64,000 nucleotides of DNA from Bog-473 sp963726005 (GCA_963726005.1 CAVSAT010000004.1:558001-622000), one strand, 5' to 3'. Shown: positions 1-8,609, counted from the first letter of the stretch. The notes: generated by a model not told the origin, from the sequence alone. A program made the numbers and translations.

Positions 1-40
1 AGATGCGTCAGGCGGCCTCGTCGGGCGAGAAGCCGAACGC

Positions 41-370
41 CTAGACCAGGCGGTGCAGGCGAGGTCGGGGCGTCACCGTCGTGTTGACCTCGAGCGAGTT
101 GCCTTCGTGGTGCGCGGCGACGACCACGGCGCCACCGATGTGTTTCTCATCGAAGACGTCTGTCATGCTCTTGCCCCACGCGACCGCCGAGCGCGCGATT
201 TGGCGCTCCGGGTGCTCCCAGGGGGGGATGCAGACCTCAATCTGGTACATGGGTTCGAAAGTGACCACGTGGGTGGCTTCGGTGCAGTGAGCGGCCAACC
301 ACTCCTCCTTCTCTTCCTCGGTCCAGATCTTCTCATTCATGATCGGTGTCCACGGCTGGACGGTGGCCAT
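41..370 (-). CDS. conserved hypothetical protein, 109 aa
   Basis: I do not recognise a family. The product is a small, acidic, soluble-looking protein with no signal peptide or membrane segment. It opens MATVQPWTPIMNEKIW and has a charged helix (WTEEEKEEWLAAH) near residues 15-28, then alternating hydrophobic stretches that could be beta strands. The start at 370 is well supported: an almost perfect Shine-Dalgarno core (AGGAGG on the minus strand, bases 381-387) lies about 10 bases upstream. The frame stays open further upstream but becomes proline/arginine-rich shadow sequence. The neighbours give no functional hint. Confidence 0.6.
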   Translation of the reverse strand: MATVQPWTPIMNEKIWTEEEKEEWLAAHCTEATHVVTFEPMYQIEVCIPPWEHPERQIARSAVAWGKSMTDVFDEKHIGGAVVVAAHHEGNSLEVNTTVTPRPRLHRLV

Positions 371-636
371 CGCACACCCACCTCCTTCCAACCGCCGTAT
401 CGGCAGCACGGGAAGAAGCCTTGAGAGCGCGCGGTCCCCGGGAGCGGCGGTGGACCTCCCGGCAGGCCCCGACTTGCCGCCGGGTGGCGGCCCTCGTGTC
501 GCAACAACATCGCCACCGGGTTGCGGGAAGGGCGCTGCCCGGCCATCCACCCGTACGAGTGCGCCGTTTCCTAACCTGAAGAGCACCAGGCGCGGGTTGG
601 CGAGCGCAGTTCCCCCCACGAGAGGCGGGTCGGGTC

Positions 637-828
637 ATGGAGCACGAGGGCAACGACGTGCCGGATCCGCTCCGCCGAACCGAGGCACGCCGCGCCGATC
701 ATGGTGACGCCATTCCCGAGATCCGGCCGTGGCGTGAGGCCGGTTGGATCTTCGACGACGGCGACGCGCTCGCCATCGAGCGCCAAGGGGATCGCACGAA
801 GCGGTTCCTGCAATTGAACGACGGGTAG
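637..828 (+). CDS. possible small hypothetical protein, 63 aa
   Basis: A short ATG-started frame encodes a charged, soluble protein without membrane segments or a recognisable domain. The second half (WIFDDGDALAIERQGDR) reads like genuine protein, while the opposite-strand frame over the same bases is proline/arginine-rich. A GAGAGG stretch lies about 14 bases upstream, further than ideal for ribosome binding. It ends shortly before the convergent Lgt-like gene. It could still be a chance frame. Confidence 0.35.
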   Translation: MEHEGNDVPDPLRRTEARRADHGDAIPEIRPWREAGWIFDDGDALAIERQGDRTKRFLQLNDG

Positions 829-853
829 ACCTCCCCGGGTCACGCCCCTTCGC

Positions 854-1702
854 TCAAGCTGGTTGATCCGCGACCTCTATCGGCGCCGCGGTTTCCCGCG
901 CATGGTGTACCGGCAGCCATTGCTTCCAGCGCGTCCTCGCACGCAGGAGAATCACCGCGCCGCCGACGACGAGGAGGATGCCCGCCAACTGGACGAGGTC
1001 CGAGCCGAGGCGGCCGTCCTCGCCGAGCCAGAGATGTTCGTCGAGGGACCGCTCCACCCCCCACAGGACCATGCCGGTGCCGAGGACGATCCCCGGGGGG
1101 TACCCGACCCGACGCGTGCCGTCGGGCCAGCGGTCGAGCCGGCGCTCGATGGCAATGAGGATGAGGTACACGGCGAAGTCCTCGAGAGCCTGGAAGACCG
1201 GCACGGGCAGGCGGCGGCCCGCCTGGTTGGCGTAGTACATCCCGAACCACTGGTGCGTGGGGTGCCCGCCGCCGGCCACCATCAGCTGTGGGCCCAGTAG
1301 CCGGCCCATGGCCCAGCAGGCCAGGAGCACGGGCACCACGAGGTCGAGGCCACGGGCGATCGGCAGCTCAGGGCAGCGGCGCCGGGTGAGGATGATGGCG
1401 ACCGGAACGGCCAGGAGGAGACCGCCGAAGGATGACAGGCCTCCTTGCCAGACGGCGAAGATGTCTCCGGGATGCCGGGTGTAGGTGCTCAGGTTCGACA
1501 GCACGTGCAGGGCCCTGGCGCCGACAACCGCGGCAAGGATGATCCAGAGGAAGACGGGGGCGAACCAGTCGGTGGGGTAGCCGTTCTTCCGCAGGCGCCG
1601 CTCGAAGTAGACGAACCCGAACCAGAACGTGAGCGCGAGGCCGATGCCGTAGGTATGGACCTCGAGTGGCCCAATGTGGAATGCGACGGGGATCGGTCTC
1701 AT
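854..1702 (-). CDS. Lgt-like membrane protein (prolipoprotein diacylglyceryl transferase family), divergent
   Basis: Lgt moves diacylglyceryl from phosphatidylglycerol onto the lipobox cysteine of prelipoproteins at the cytoplasmic membrane. This 282-residue protein has the family layout: a start like PVAFHIGPLEVHTYGI, about seven membrane helices, and the order WQGG... then GRLLG... then a C-terminal LWGVERSLDE. Key positions differ. The usual WQGG-SFHGG loop reads WQGGLSSFGG, so the important His (His103 in E. coli) is Phe. The GRxGNFxNGE signature reads GRLLGPQLMVAGGG, so the conserved Asn and the following Glu are absent. The Arg and Glu of the last motif are kept. It is either a divergent Lgt or a paralogue with altered function. 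A TAACCT box lies 15 bases before the start. Confidence 0.75.
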   Translation of the reverse strand: MRPIPVAFHIGPLEVHTYGIGLALTFWFGFVYFERRLRKNGYPTDWFAPVFLWIILAAVVGARALHVLSNLSTYTRHPGDIFAVWQGGLSSFGGLLLAVPVAIILTRRRCPELPIARGLDLVVPVLLACWAMGRLLGPQLMVAGGGHPTHQWFGMYYANQAGRRLPVPVFQALEDFAVYLILIAIERRLDRWPDGTRRVGYPPGIVLGTGMVLWGVERSLDEHLWLGEDGRLGSDLVQLAGILLVVGGAVILLRARTRWKQWLPVHHARETAAPIEVADQPA

Positions 1703-1787
1703 GGCACGGCTGGCGCCAGGTTAGGACCGCTCGGGGACGAGGGGGATCCGGGGCCAGGTTTCGCCGCCGAGAGGGTGCAGCTCGCGG

Positions 1788-3009
1788 CTAGGGCCGGCCG
1801 GCGCCCGCGAAGCCGCTGCCCAGGCGGAGGGAGGTGATCCAGACCGTTGCCCCCGTGTAGGGCGCCTCGATCATCTGGCCGGGCCCGACGTACATCGCGA
1901 CGTGGTCGCCGCCCCCTGCGCCGTAGAAGAGGAGATCGCCTGGCTGGAGGTCGTTGATCGGGACGGGGGTCGAGTCGGCCATCTGGGCGCCCGAGAAGTG
2001 CGGCAACCCCACCCCGACCTGGCCCCATGACCAGGCGGTCAGCCCGGAGCAGTCGAACCCGGGGCTGCCGGATCCCTTGGGGGACTCGCCGCCCCACACG
2101 TAGGGGACTCCGATCTGGCTCTCGGCCGCCTGGACGGCACCGGAGCCGCCGGCCGCGGTCGGCGGCGGGGCGGCTTGCTGGAGTCCGGCGAGGCTCGAGG
2201 AGCTGGCGGAGCTGACGGAGTTCCCGCCCCCACCGCTCGGGGTGACAGGGGCGGCCGCCGCGGCAGCAGCTGCGGTGGCCGCGGCTGCCTGTCGTTGCGC
2301 GGCGGCCTGCGCGGCGGCGGCGGCCTCCTGTTGCTGTTGCTGCTGGACCAGCTGCGCGATCTGGCCCTGCTCCTGGGCCAGGGCATCCTTCTGCTGCTGC
2401 ACCGCCTGCGCATTCTGCGCAACGGCGTTCTGTTCGGTGGTCACTTGCGCCTGCGCCTGCGTCTGTTCGCCCTGGAGCTGGGTCACCTGGGTGTTCAAGC
2501 GAGTTCTCGGCGGTGTGCAGGTTGTCGACGGCGAGCGAGATGTCACCCTCGGCGATCTTGTTGTAGGTCGTGGTCGCGCCGACCGTCTGCTCGCTTCCGC
2601 TGAAGATCGGGTTCTGCGCGGCCGCCGTTCCGTCGGAGATGTAGTTGGCGACGGCCGCCTTCGAGAGGGTGGACTTGTCCTGCGCGACCTGTGCCTCGTC
2701 GGCCGCGATGTTGGCCTTGGTCGTCGCAATGTTCGAGGTGATCTGCGAGAGGCGATAGCGGGCCGCGTCGTATTGCTGGCTCAACGCCGACATCTCGTTC
2801 TGCGCTTGGCTCAGTTGCGCCTCGATGGAGGCCGCCTTGGCCTTGGCGTCGGAGATGGCGTCGCCGGCCGCCGGGCGCGCCAAACCAAACACAGTGCTCG
2901 CCAACACTGTGACAACGGTCAACGCGGGAATGCCAACCCGCTGGAGCGCTTGGGCGCTCCTTGGAGACCGGGGCGTGGAGTGGTTAAAGAGCCGCTCTAC
3001 GTCAGTCAC
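1788..3009 (-). CDS. secreted NlpC/P60 peptidoglycan endopeptidase (RipA-like), frameshifted
   Basis: Predicted secreted gamma-D-glutamyl-mDAP type endopeptidase of cell-wall turnover. From GTG 3009 it has a basic N-terminus, a hydrophobic signal segment (IPALTVVTVLASTVFGLA), and a long coiled coil rich in Ala/Gln from about residue 50 to 250, as in RipA-type enzymes that stay autoinhibited until cleaved or partnered. A Gly/Ser/Ala linker follows, then a C-terminal NlpC/P60 domain with the nucleophile in FDCSGLTAW and the His in GGGDHVAMYVG. One extra base near 2494-2502 shifts the frame in the coiled coil: HTAENSL continues as NTQVTQLQ only in the other frame. The full span is one base too long. 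GTG 3009 is preferred to the upstream ATG 3072, whose extension is Cys/Arg-rich and unlike a secretory N-terminus. Confidence 0.82.
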
Positions 3010-3031
3010 GATCAGGCCATTCTTATAGCAA

Positions 3032-3050
3032 GCACATCCGCGGTTCAAAC
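3032..3050 (-). promoter_or_regulatory. possible promoter of the NlpC/P60 gene
   Basis: On the minus strand a TTGAAC hexamer is followed after about 15 bases by TATAAG, which sits roughly 12 bases before the GTG at 3009. The spacing is one or two bases short of ideal, so this is a tentative call. Confidence 0.3.
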
Positions 3051-3078
3051 ACCGTCGGTGCGAAACGCCCATGTGGGG

Positions 3079-3095
3079 TCGTACCGTTGGTACGA
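3079..3095. promoter_or_regulatory. inverted repeat, candidate operator in a divergent promoter region
   Basis: TCGTACC (3079-3085) and GGTACGA (3089-3095) form a perfect 7-base inverted repeat with a 3-base centre. It lies in the 200-base gap between the divergent NlpC/P60 and dienelactone hydrolase genes. A second short repeat (CACCG/CGGTG) is at about 3051-3061. No regulator gene is adjacent. Confidence 0.35.
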
Positions 3096-3209
3096 AAGCG
3101 CAGGTCGCAGGCGGCGGTTCAAAATGTTCAAGTTTCCTGTCGGCAGGGGGGTGGCGAGAGCGTGACGAGCGAGGAAACAGGACGTGACGGCGAACTACGG
3201 TCGGCGCGC

Positions 3210-3898
3210 ATGGGTGAATTGATCGAATTCTCGAGCAACGGGTCGACTGCAGGCGGCTATCTCGCCGTGCCCGGGAGCGGGCCGGGTCCGGGCGTCATCG
3301 TGATTCAGGAGTGGTGGGGCCTCGTCGATCACATCGAGGACGTGTGCGACCGCTTCGCCGCGTCGGGCTTCGTGGCGCTGGCCCCCGACCTGTACCACGG
3401 GCAGAAGGTGCCACCCGGTGAGCCGGACGAGGCGGGCAAGGCGATGATGGCCATGAAGATGGACCGGGCCGCCCGCGACATGAGCGGAGCGGTCGATGAG
3501 CTGTTGCGGCGGAGCGCGGGCGATCACGTCGGCGTGATCGGCTTCTGCATGGGCGGTGGGCTCGCACTCGTGCTGGCGACGCAGCGCCCCGACGCGGTGG
3601 CCGCGGTGGTCCCGTGCTACGGGATCATTCCGTGGCCCGACGCGCAGCCCGACTACTCGGCGATGTCCGCTGCAATGCTCGGCCACTACGCCGGGAAGGA
3701 CAGCTTCTTCACACCGGAGGCCGCCAACGCCCTGGCCGAGCAGTTGCGGGGCATGGGCAAGTCGGTCGAGATCGTCGTCTACCCGGATGCCGACCACACG
3801 TTCTTCAACGACACGCGACCGGAGGTGTACAACCAAGAGGCCGCACGCGCGCGCTGTGGGGGCGCACGTTGGAGTTCTTCGGCTCGCAACTGGGCTGA
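3210..3898 (+). CDS. dienelactone hydrolase family protein, frameshifted near its end
   Basis: An alpha/beta-hydrolase of about 229 residues. The family hydrolyses dienelactones and related esters with a Cys-His-Asp triad. The triad is visible: Cys in GFCMGGG, Asp in HYAGKDSFF, His in DADHTFFND. It begins MGELIEFSSNGST, the usual N-terminus of actinobacterial members. An in-frame GTG at 3162, with AGGGGGG upstream, is a reasonable alternative start. Around 3845-3855, in a CGCGCGCG run, the frame shifts. The expected tail LWGRTLEFFGSQLG is in the next frame and stops at 3898, whereas the original frame runs on for over 1 kb into the next gene. I read this as a net one-base loss in a CG repeat. 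Confidence 0.8.
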
Positions 3899-3952
3899 GC
3901 CGACGCGCGGGATCAGCGGTGCTGCATCGATGGCGGCGGCGGCGGCCGGCGG

Positions 3953-3997
3953 CGGCGGGAGGCGATGGCGGCCGGCGACGGCGGGAGGCGATGGCGG
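3953..3997 (+). repeat. short G/C-rich tandem duplication
   Basis: A 19-base unit (CGGCGGGAGGCGATGGCGG) occurs at 3953-3971 and again at 3979-3997, inside a run of GGC triplets between the dienelactone hydrolase and the lyase gene. It looks like replication slippage. Confidence 0.7.
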
Positions 3998-4019
3998 AGG
4001 GCCCTTCCGGCCCGTTTGT

Positions 4020-4025
4020 TACCAT
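4020..4025 (+). promoter_or_regulatory. -10-like TACCAT box, probable leaderless promoter
   Basis: TACCAT ends six bases before the ATG at 4032, and no Shine-Dalgarno fits between. This suggests transcription starting at or near the start codon of the lyase gene. Confidence 0.45.
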
Positions 4026-4031
4026 CAAGTC

Positions 4032-4970
4032 ATGTCCGCACGTTCACGCGACCTCCCACGCCGGTCCTGCCTTTCCACCCCCGGTTCGAACGAGAAGTTC
4101 CTGGCCAAGGCCCCGACCGTCCCCGCGGACATGACCTTCCTCGACCTCGAGGATGCCGTGGCGCCGCTCGAGAAGGAGAGCGCCCGGCCCAAGGTGGTCG
4201 ACGCCATCAAGAACCTGCCCTGGGACGACCGGGTCCTGTGCGTGCGCGTCAATGCCTGGGACACCGAGTGGACCTATGGCGACGTGATCGAGGTGGTTGG
4301 CAACGCTGGCGAACGCCTCGATGAGGTCATGTTGCCCAAGGTGCAGTCCGCTGCGGAGGTCGTCGCGCTCGATCTGTTGCTCACGCAGGTCGAGAAGAAG
4401 TCCGGGCTCCCGGTCGGGCATACCGGCATCGAGGCGCAGATCGAGACAGCACGCGGGCTGATCAACGTCGACGAGATCTGCGCCGCCTCTTCCCGACTCG
4501 AGACGATCATCTTCGGTCCGGCGGACTTCGCCGCGAGTATCGAGATGCCCGTGTTGACCGGTGGGATCGACATCCCCGAGTACCCGGGCGACCACTTCAA
4601 CTACGTGTTCAGCCGCATCCTCATGGCAGGGCGGGCCAACGGGCTCCAGGTCATCGACGGACCATTCCTCAAGGTGCGCGAGCTCGACGCGTTGCGCGAG
4701 TACTCCATGCGCACACGCATGCTCGGCTATGACGGCAAGTGGGCGCTCACCCCGGACCAGGCCGGCGTGCTGAACGAGGTCTTCTCGCCGACACAGGAAC
4801 AGTTCGACCACGCCTTTGACCTCCTCGACGCCTACCAGAAGGCCACGGAGGAAGACCGCAAGGGCGCCGTGATGTTCGGCGACGAGATGATCGACGAGGC
4901 CAGCCGCAAGATGGCAATCAAGTTCGTGAGCCGCGGCGAGCGTGCCGGCCTCACGCGCAGCCCGGGCTGA
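4032..4970 (+). CDS. mcl: HpcH/HpaI-CitE superfamily lyase, probable L-malyl-CoA / beta-methylmalyl-CoA lyase
   Basis: This 312-residue protein belongs to the CitE-like lyases, which cleave or form C-C bonds in acyl-CoA substrates using Mg2+. Mcl members split malyl-CoA and beta-methylmalyl-CoA to glyoxylate plus acetyl- or propionyl-CoA. It starts SCLSTPGSNEKFLAKA and carries LDLEDAVAP, an Arg in VRVNAWDT, the metal region IETARGLIN, and FGPADFAAS. The later part (GKWALTPDQAGVLNEVFSP) resembles Mcl rather than short citrate-lyase beta subunits. The convergent gene encodes a methylsuccinyl-CoA dehydrogenase-type enzyme of the same pathway, which favours the Mcl reading. Other CitE-like lyases cannot be excluded. 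The start has a TACCAT box just upstream and no ribosome-binding site. Confidence 0.72.
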   Translation: MSARSRDLPRRSCLSTPGSNEKFLAKAPTVPADMTFLDLEDAVAPLEKESARPKVVDAIKNLPWDDRVLCVRVNAWDTEWTYGDVIEVVGNAGERLDEVMLPKVQSAAEVVALDLLLTQVEKKSGLPVGHTGIEAQIETARGLINVDEICAASSRLETIIFGPADFAASIEMPVLTGGIDIPEYPGDHFNYVFSRILMAGRANGLQVIDGPFLKVRELDALREYSMRTRMLGYDGKWALTPDQAGVLNEVFSPTQEQFDHAFDLLDAYQKATEEDRKGAVMFGDEMIDEASRKMAIKFVSRGERAGLTRSPG

Positions 4971-5003
4971 ACCCCGCGACCGCCGCTTCTTTCCGGTTCA
5001 GCC
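4965..5003. terminator. hairpin at convergent gene ends, possible bidirectional terminator
   Basis: GGCTGAACC (4965-4973) and GGTTCAGCC (4995-5003) form a perfect 9-base inverted repeat around a 21-base loop. Each arm contains the stop codon of one of the two convergent genes. There is no T-run, so intrinsic termination is uncertain. Confidence 0.4.
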
Positions 5004-6605
5004 GATGAGGCGGCGCGCGATCACCTTGAGCGCGAGGACCTCGTCCGCCCCCTCAAAAATGGAGAGCACCCGCGCGTCCACGAAGTAGCGGCTGACCGGA
5101 AACTCCTCGGCGTAGCCCATGCCCCCGTGGATCTGCATCGCCTCCCGCGTCACCCACTCGGCGGCTCGGCAGACGTAGGCCTTGACCATCGACGCTTCGA
5201 GCGTGCCCTCGTCGCGAGCCATGAGGCGGGCGACGTGGTAGGAGCTCTGGCGCGTCGCCTGGATGATCACGGCCATGCGGCCGAGCTTCGCCTGGGTCAA
5301 CTGGTAGTCGCCGATCGGGGAGCCGAAGACCGTGCGCTCGGCGGCGTAGGACGCGGCCGCCTCGTAGGCGGCCTGCATCACCCCGAGCGCGCGCGCCGCC
5401 GTCTGGAGCCGGCCGTTCTCGAAGCCCTGCATCTGCAGGTAGAAGCCCTTGCCGAGACCGTCCGGGCCGCCGACGAGGTTGGCGTCGGGGACGAACCAGT
5501 TCTCGAAGGCAAGCTCGTAGGAGTGCATGCCGCGGTAGCCGAGCGTGTCGATGGGGCGCCCCTCGAGTCGTCCCGGCGCCAGGTCGGCCGGACGGCCCGG
5601 CTCGTTCTGTTGCACGAAGACGAAGCCGTGGCCGTCACCACGGGGCTTCTCGACGACGAACATGGAGATGCCGCGGTGGGCCAATGAGCGGTCGGGGTCA
5701 GTGCGCGCCAACAACATGAGCACGTCCGCCCGGGCCGCGAATGTGCACCAGGTCTTGACGCCATTGACGACCCAGCCACCGTGCACCGGTGTCGCGGAGG
5801 TGACAATGCCGGCGACGTCGGACCCGAAGTCCGGCTCGGTCACTGCCACCGCGGCCAGGATCTCGGCCGAGGCCAGCCTGGGGAGCCATTGCTTCTTCTG
5901 CTCCTCCGTGCCGCCATAGACCAGCGCACGGGTCAGGATCTCGGGCCGGGTGATGAGCGATCCCCCGACACCCAACGAGCCCCAGCTCAGCTCTTCGGTG
6001 GCGACGACCATGCCCATGTAGTCGCTCTCCCCACCGGACGCGAAGCCGCCGTACTCCTCGGGCACCGAGAGGCCGAAGCCGCCGAGTTCCGCGAGGCCCT
6101 CGATCACCTCCTCGGGGATGTCCAGGTTCTCCCGATGCACACGCTCGGCGTGAGGCCTGACCTTGTCCTCGGCGAAGCGGTGAAAGGTCTCCCGGACCAG
6201 CTCGAAATCCTCTCCGAGGTGCCGGGGCCCCTCGATCTCGGCCAGTGCGGCCAACACTCCGGGATCCCGCTGCGTCTGCAGGAACCCGGACACCGGCGCA
6301 ATCCAGTCGGGCTCGACTCCCCACAGCGCCTCGCGTCCGGCCACCCGGCCGGCCAGGTCGGCGACCACGTCCGCGACGAACGCGGCGGCGATGCGGGCCT
6401 CGACCTCGCCATGCCCGCCGTACTCGAGGGCCGCCCGCGCCGTTGTGACCGCGGCGGCTGCATGCGCGACGTCGTACGCGACCACCTGGTTGGCGTCGAT
6501 GCCGCCGCGGTCACGGACCGAGGCGCAGGCCGTCTCGACAAGGTGCTGGGCCAGGTCGACGGCGTCGGCGGCACCGGCGAGCAGGGGTGCGGCGGGCGTC
6601 GTCAC
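4998..6605 (-). CDS. mcd: acyl-CoA dehydrogenase family, probable (2S)-methylsuccinyl-CoA dehydrogenase
   Basis: An FAD-dependent dehydrogenase of about 535 residues, longer than the usual 380. The extra N-terminal helical region of about 130 residues before the acyl-CoA dehydrogenase core is typical of methylsuccinyl-CoA dehydrogenase of the ethylmalonyl-CoA pathway, which makes mesaconyl-C1-CoA. Core features include TEPDFGSDVA (FAD/substrate loop), GYRGMHSYELAFENW, FENGRLQTAARALGV, IHGGMGYAEEFPVSR and the ending LSIFEGADEVLALKVI. In Mcd the glutamate of the IFEGA motif region is near the active site. The GTG at 6605 is chosen because VTTPAAPLLAG looks like a natural start. ATG 6641 or 6653 would add 12-16 residues. 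Its partner Mcl-type gene ends 27 bases away in convergent orientation. Confidence 0.72.
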   Translation of the reverse strand: MTTPAAPLLAGAADAVDLAQHLVETACASVRDRGGIDANQVVAYDVAHAAAAVTTARAALEYGGHGEVEARIAAAFVADVVADLAGRVAGREALWGVEPDWIAPVSGFLQTQRDPGVLAALAEIEGPRHLGEDFELVRETFHRFAEDKVRPHAERVHRENLDIPEEVIEGLAELGGFGLSVPEEYGGFASGGESDYMGMVVATEELSWGSLGVGGSLITRPEILTRALVYGGTEEQKKQWLPRLASAEILAAVAVTEPDFGSDVAGIVTSATPVHGGWVVNGVKTWCTFAARADVLMLLARTDPDRSLAHRGISMFVVEKPRGDGHGFVFVQQNEPGRPADLAPGRLEGRPIDTLGYRGMHSYELAFENWFVPDANLVGGPDGLGKGFYLQMQGFENGRLQTAARALGVMQAAYEAAASYAAERTVFGSPIGDYQLTQAKLGRMAVIIQATRQSSYHVARLMARDEGTLEASMVKAYVCRAAEWVTREAMQIHGGMGYAEEFPVSRYFVDARVLSIFEGADEVLALKVIARRLIG

Positions 6606-6671
6606 GGGGTGGGACCCTACCCGGCTGGTCCAGGTCTCCATTTGTCCGTCCAACCGCGCGGACGGGTGTGC

Positions 6672-7340
6672 TCAGGACCGCCGGCCGATCACCGTGACGA
6701 GGGGAGGCAGGACGACAGGGTCGTCCGCGGGGTCAACCCCGGTGAGGGACTCGAGGTAGCGCGCCACGGGCCCCGGTCCGACGCCTGCGGGCGCCTCGGC
6801 CCAGGCGTCGACGACCTCGAGCCCCGCATCGCGCACGAGGGCCGGCAGCAGCGCCCCGACGTCCGGATGGCGGGCGTCGGGCATGGAGAGGGGGGCGCCC
6901 GCGATCCGCCCGGCCGAGGTGACGGGTTCCTGGGCCACGACCCAGCCGCCCGGGTGGACGGCGCCCGCCATCATGCGCACCACGGCGAGAGGCTCGAGCA
7001 CGTGGAGCAACAGAAAGCGACAGAACGCGAGGTCCACCGCTTCGGGCAAGGAGAGGTCCTCGCCGGCTTGGGTCAGCGCGATGACCTGCGCGTGCGCCGC
7101 CGCGGCGCGTGCGACTTCGTCGCGCGCCAGCGGGTCGCTGTCGACGGCATAGACGCGTCCGTCACGCCCCACCATCTCGGCGAGCGCGACCGACACGTCG
7201 CCACCTCCGGCGCCAACATCGGCGCAGCGCCAGCCCGCCCCGAGCCCCAGGCGCAGAAGTGCCGTGGCGAGCGGGCGGCGATAGACGTCGTCGCGCAGGC
7301 CCTTGAGCTCGCCGATCTCACTCACTTCGTTGACCCGCAC
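6672..7340 (-). CDS. class I SAM-dependent methyltransferase
   Basis: A soluble 222-residue protein with the Rossmann methyltransferase fold. Motif I is CADVGAGGGDVSVALAE (SAM glycine loop), an acidic residue ends strand 2 in VYAVDSDPLA, and motif IV-like DLAFCRFLLLHV is followed by HPGGWVVAQEP. The substrate cannot be told from sequence. The start overlaps the end of the upstream membrane-protein gene by 23 bases, so the two are probably cotranscribed. Confidence 0.75.
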   Translation of the reverse strand: MRVNEVSEIGELKGLRDDVYRRPLATALLRLGLGAGWRCADVGAGGGDVSVALAEMVGRDGRVYAVDSDPLARDEVARAAAAHAQVIALTQAGEDLSLPEAVDLAFCRFLLLHVLEPLAVVRMMAGAVHPGGWVVAQEPVTSAGRIAGAPLSMPDARHPDVGALLPALVRDAGLEVVDAWAEAPAGVGPGPVARYLESLTGVDPADDPVVLPPLVTVIGRRS

Positions 7341-8604
7341 GCACCTGCACCATCATCGCCTCGCACTCTACGGGCGGGGAGGGACCGGCGGTGGCGGGCG
7401 AGCCGCCAGCCGGCACGACCTCTCGAAGGGGCAGAACCGCACAGGCCAACATGACGGCCAATGTCATCATCAGCGCGGGCCACCACGGCGCGACCTTGTG
7501 GATCGCGTTGTGGTTACCCAGCAGGATGCTCGCCCCAAGGGCGGCGCTGCAGACGTTGAACCGCCCGGGTCCACGGCGCGCCGAGAGAAGCAGGCACAGC
7601 GCGGCCACGGGCCAGACGTAGTACCAGTTGAGCTCCGTCTCGAGGAGGACGCGCAGGAAGCAGGCGATGGCTGTCATCGTCAACACCGTTGCCAGGTCGG
7701 AGCGGCGTCGGCAGACGACGATGGCGAGGCCGGCAGAGAGCAGGGTGGAGATCAGCCGGGTCGGTCCACCGCCGTCGACGCCGGGGCCCAGCACGGGGGC
7801 AAGGTGGGTCAGTGGCGTGAACGAGATGAAGTGGGGAAGGAAGGGTTGGCGCACGAGCACGAAGAGAGTGCGGCGGGGCTCTGCGATCAAGGGCGCGACG
7901 AGAACGGCGGCACTCGGCAGCACGAGGCGCCACGAGAGCCGCGCCGCCGCCTTCCACCCCAGGCGGGTCAGGACGGGGGCAACACCGAGGATGGCGAGCG
8001 GTTGGAACGCGATGCCGACACCGATGAGGAGGGCCGCACGCGGTCCCGCTGAGGTCCCGTCGCGCTCCAGCTGCAACGCGGCCCACACGACCATGGCGAG
8101 GGCCGCACAGTCCTCGGGATGTCCCCACAGCCCAGCGACGTTGCCCACGGCGACCGCTCCCACCAGGGCCAGCACGAGCCGGGAGCGGGTCGAGAGATCC
8201 CAGTACCGGGCGACGGCGTCGACCGAGAAGAGCGCGGTGGACGCCACCAACAGCGCGGCCGGGCCGAGCACCAACCAGAGGCTCAACGGTGGGCCGGAAG
8301 CGTGAAGGTGAGGTGCCAGGCCCACCGCCTGGGCGGCGAGCAGGAGCGGTGCGAGCAGGACTTCGAACGCGGGGGGTGAGGTGAGGGCCCCCTTGGGGAC
8401 GTAGACATGTCCGAACTGACCGTGGCCGAGCGCCCAGGCACTCGCCGCGAGGCTCCACAGATCGCTGGGCGTGACGAGCTCGTAGTGACCCCCGTGCAGC
8501 CCGGAATGGCCGAGCAGGCTGTAGGCCAGGACCGGGACGAACATGGCCACGGTCGCGACCACCGGCGCGCTTCGTCGTTCGGCCCATGCCGAGACACGTG
8601 ACAC
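7318..8604 (-). CDS. polytopic membrane protein, possible DUF2029/GT87-like glycosyltransferase
   Basis: A 428-residue integral membrane protein with around ten hydrophobic helices and a long periplasmic loop after the first (HSGLHGGHYELVTPSDLW). The layout, including an acidic residue in that loop and later RPP-type turns, resembles polyprenyl-phosphate-sugar-dependent GT87/DUF2029 mannosyltransferases of actinobacteria, but no decisive motif is seen. It starts at GTG 8604, inside the arm of a striking inverted-repeat promoter region shared with the divergent gene. The methyltransferase gene overlaps its 3' end. Confidence 0.6.
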   Translation of the reverse strand: MSRVSAWAERRSAPVVATVAMFVPVLAYSLLGHSGLHGGHYELVTPSDLWSLAASAWALGHGQFGHVYVPKGALTSPPAFEVLLAPLLLAAQAVGLAPHLHASGPPLSLWLVLGPAALLVASTALFSVDAVARYWDLSTRSRLVLALVGAVAVGNVAGLWGHPEDCAALAMVVWAALQLERDGTSAGPRAALLIGVGIAFQPLAILGVAPVLTRLGWKAAARLSWRLVLPSAAVLVAPLIAEPRRTLFVLVRQPFLPHFISFTPLTHLAPVLGPGVDGGGPTRLISTLLSAGLAIVVCRRRSDLATVLTMTAIACFLRVLLETELNWYYVWPVAALCLLLSARRGPGRFNVCSAALGASILLGNHNAIHKVAPWWPALMMTLAVMLACAVLPLREVVPAGGSPATAGPSPPVECEAMMVQVRAGQRSE

Positions 8605-8609
8605 GTCCC

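Noticed and set aside
371..636. Possible gene in the gap after the first gene
   Set aside because: Frames on both strands are Pro/Arg/Gly-rich shadows without ribosome-binding sites. Only the leader of the gene at 41-370 is evident.
3087..4970. A single open frame that would fuse dienelactone hydrolase to the CitE-like lyase
   Set aside because: The hydrolase's own C-terminus is in the next frame and ends at 3898, and the joining sequence is a low-complexity Gly/Ala/Arg stretch. The apparent fusion comes from a frameshift. The lyase has its own ATG and promoter box at 4032.
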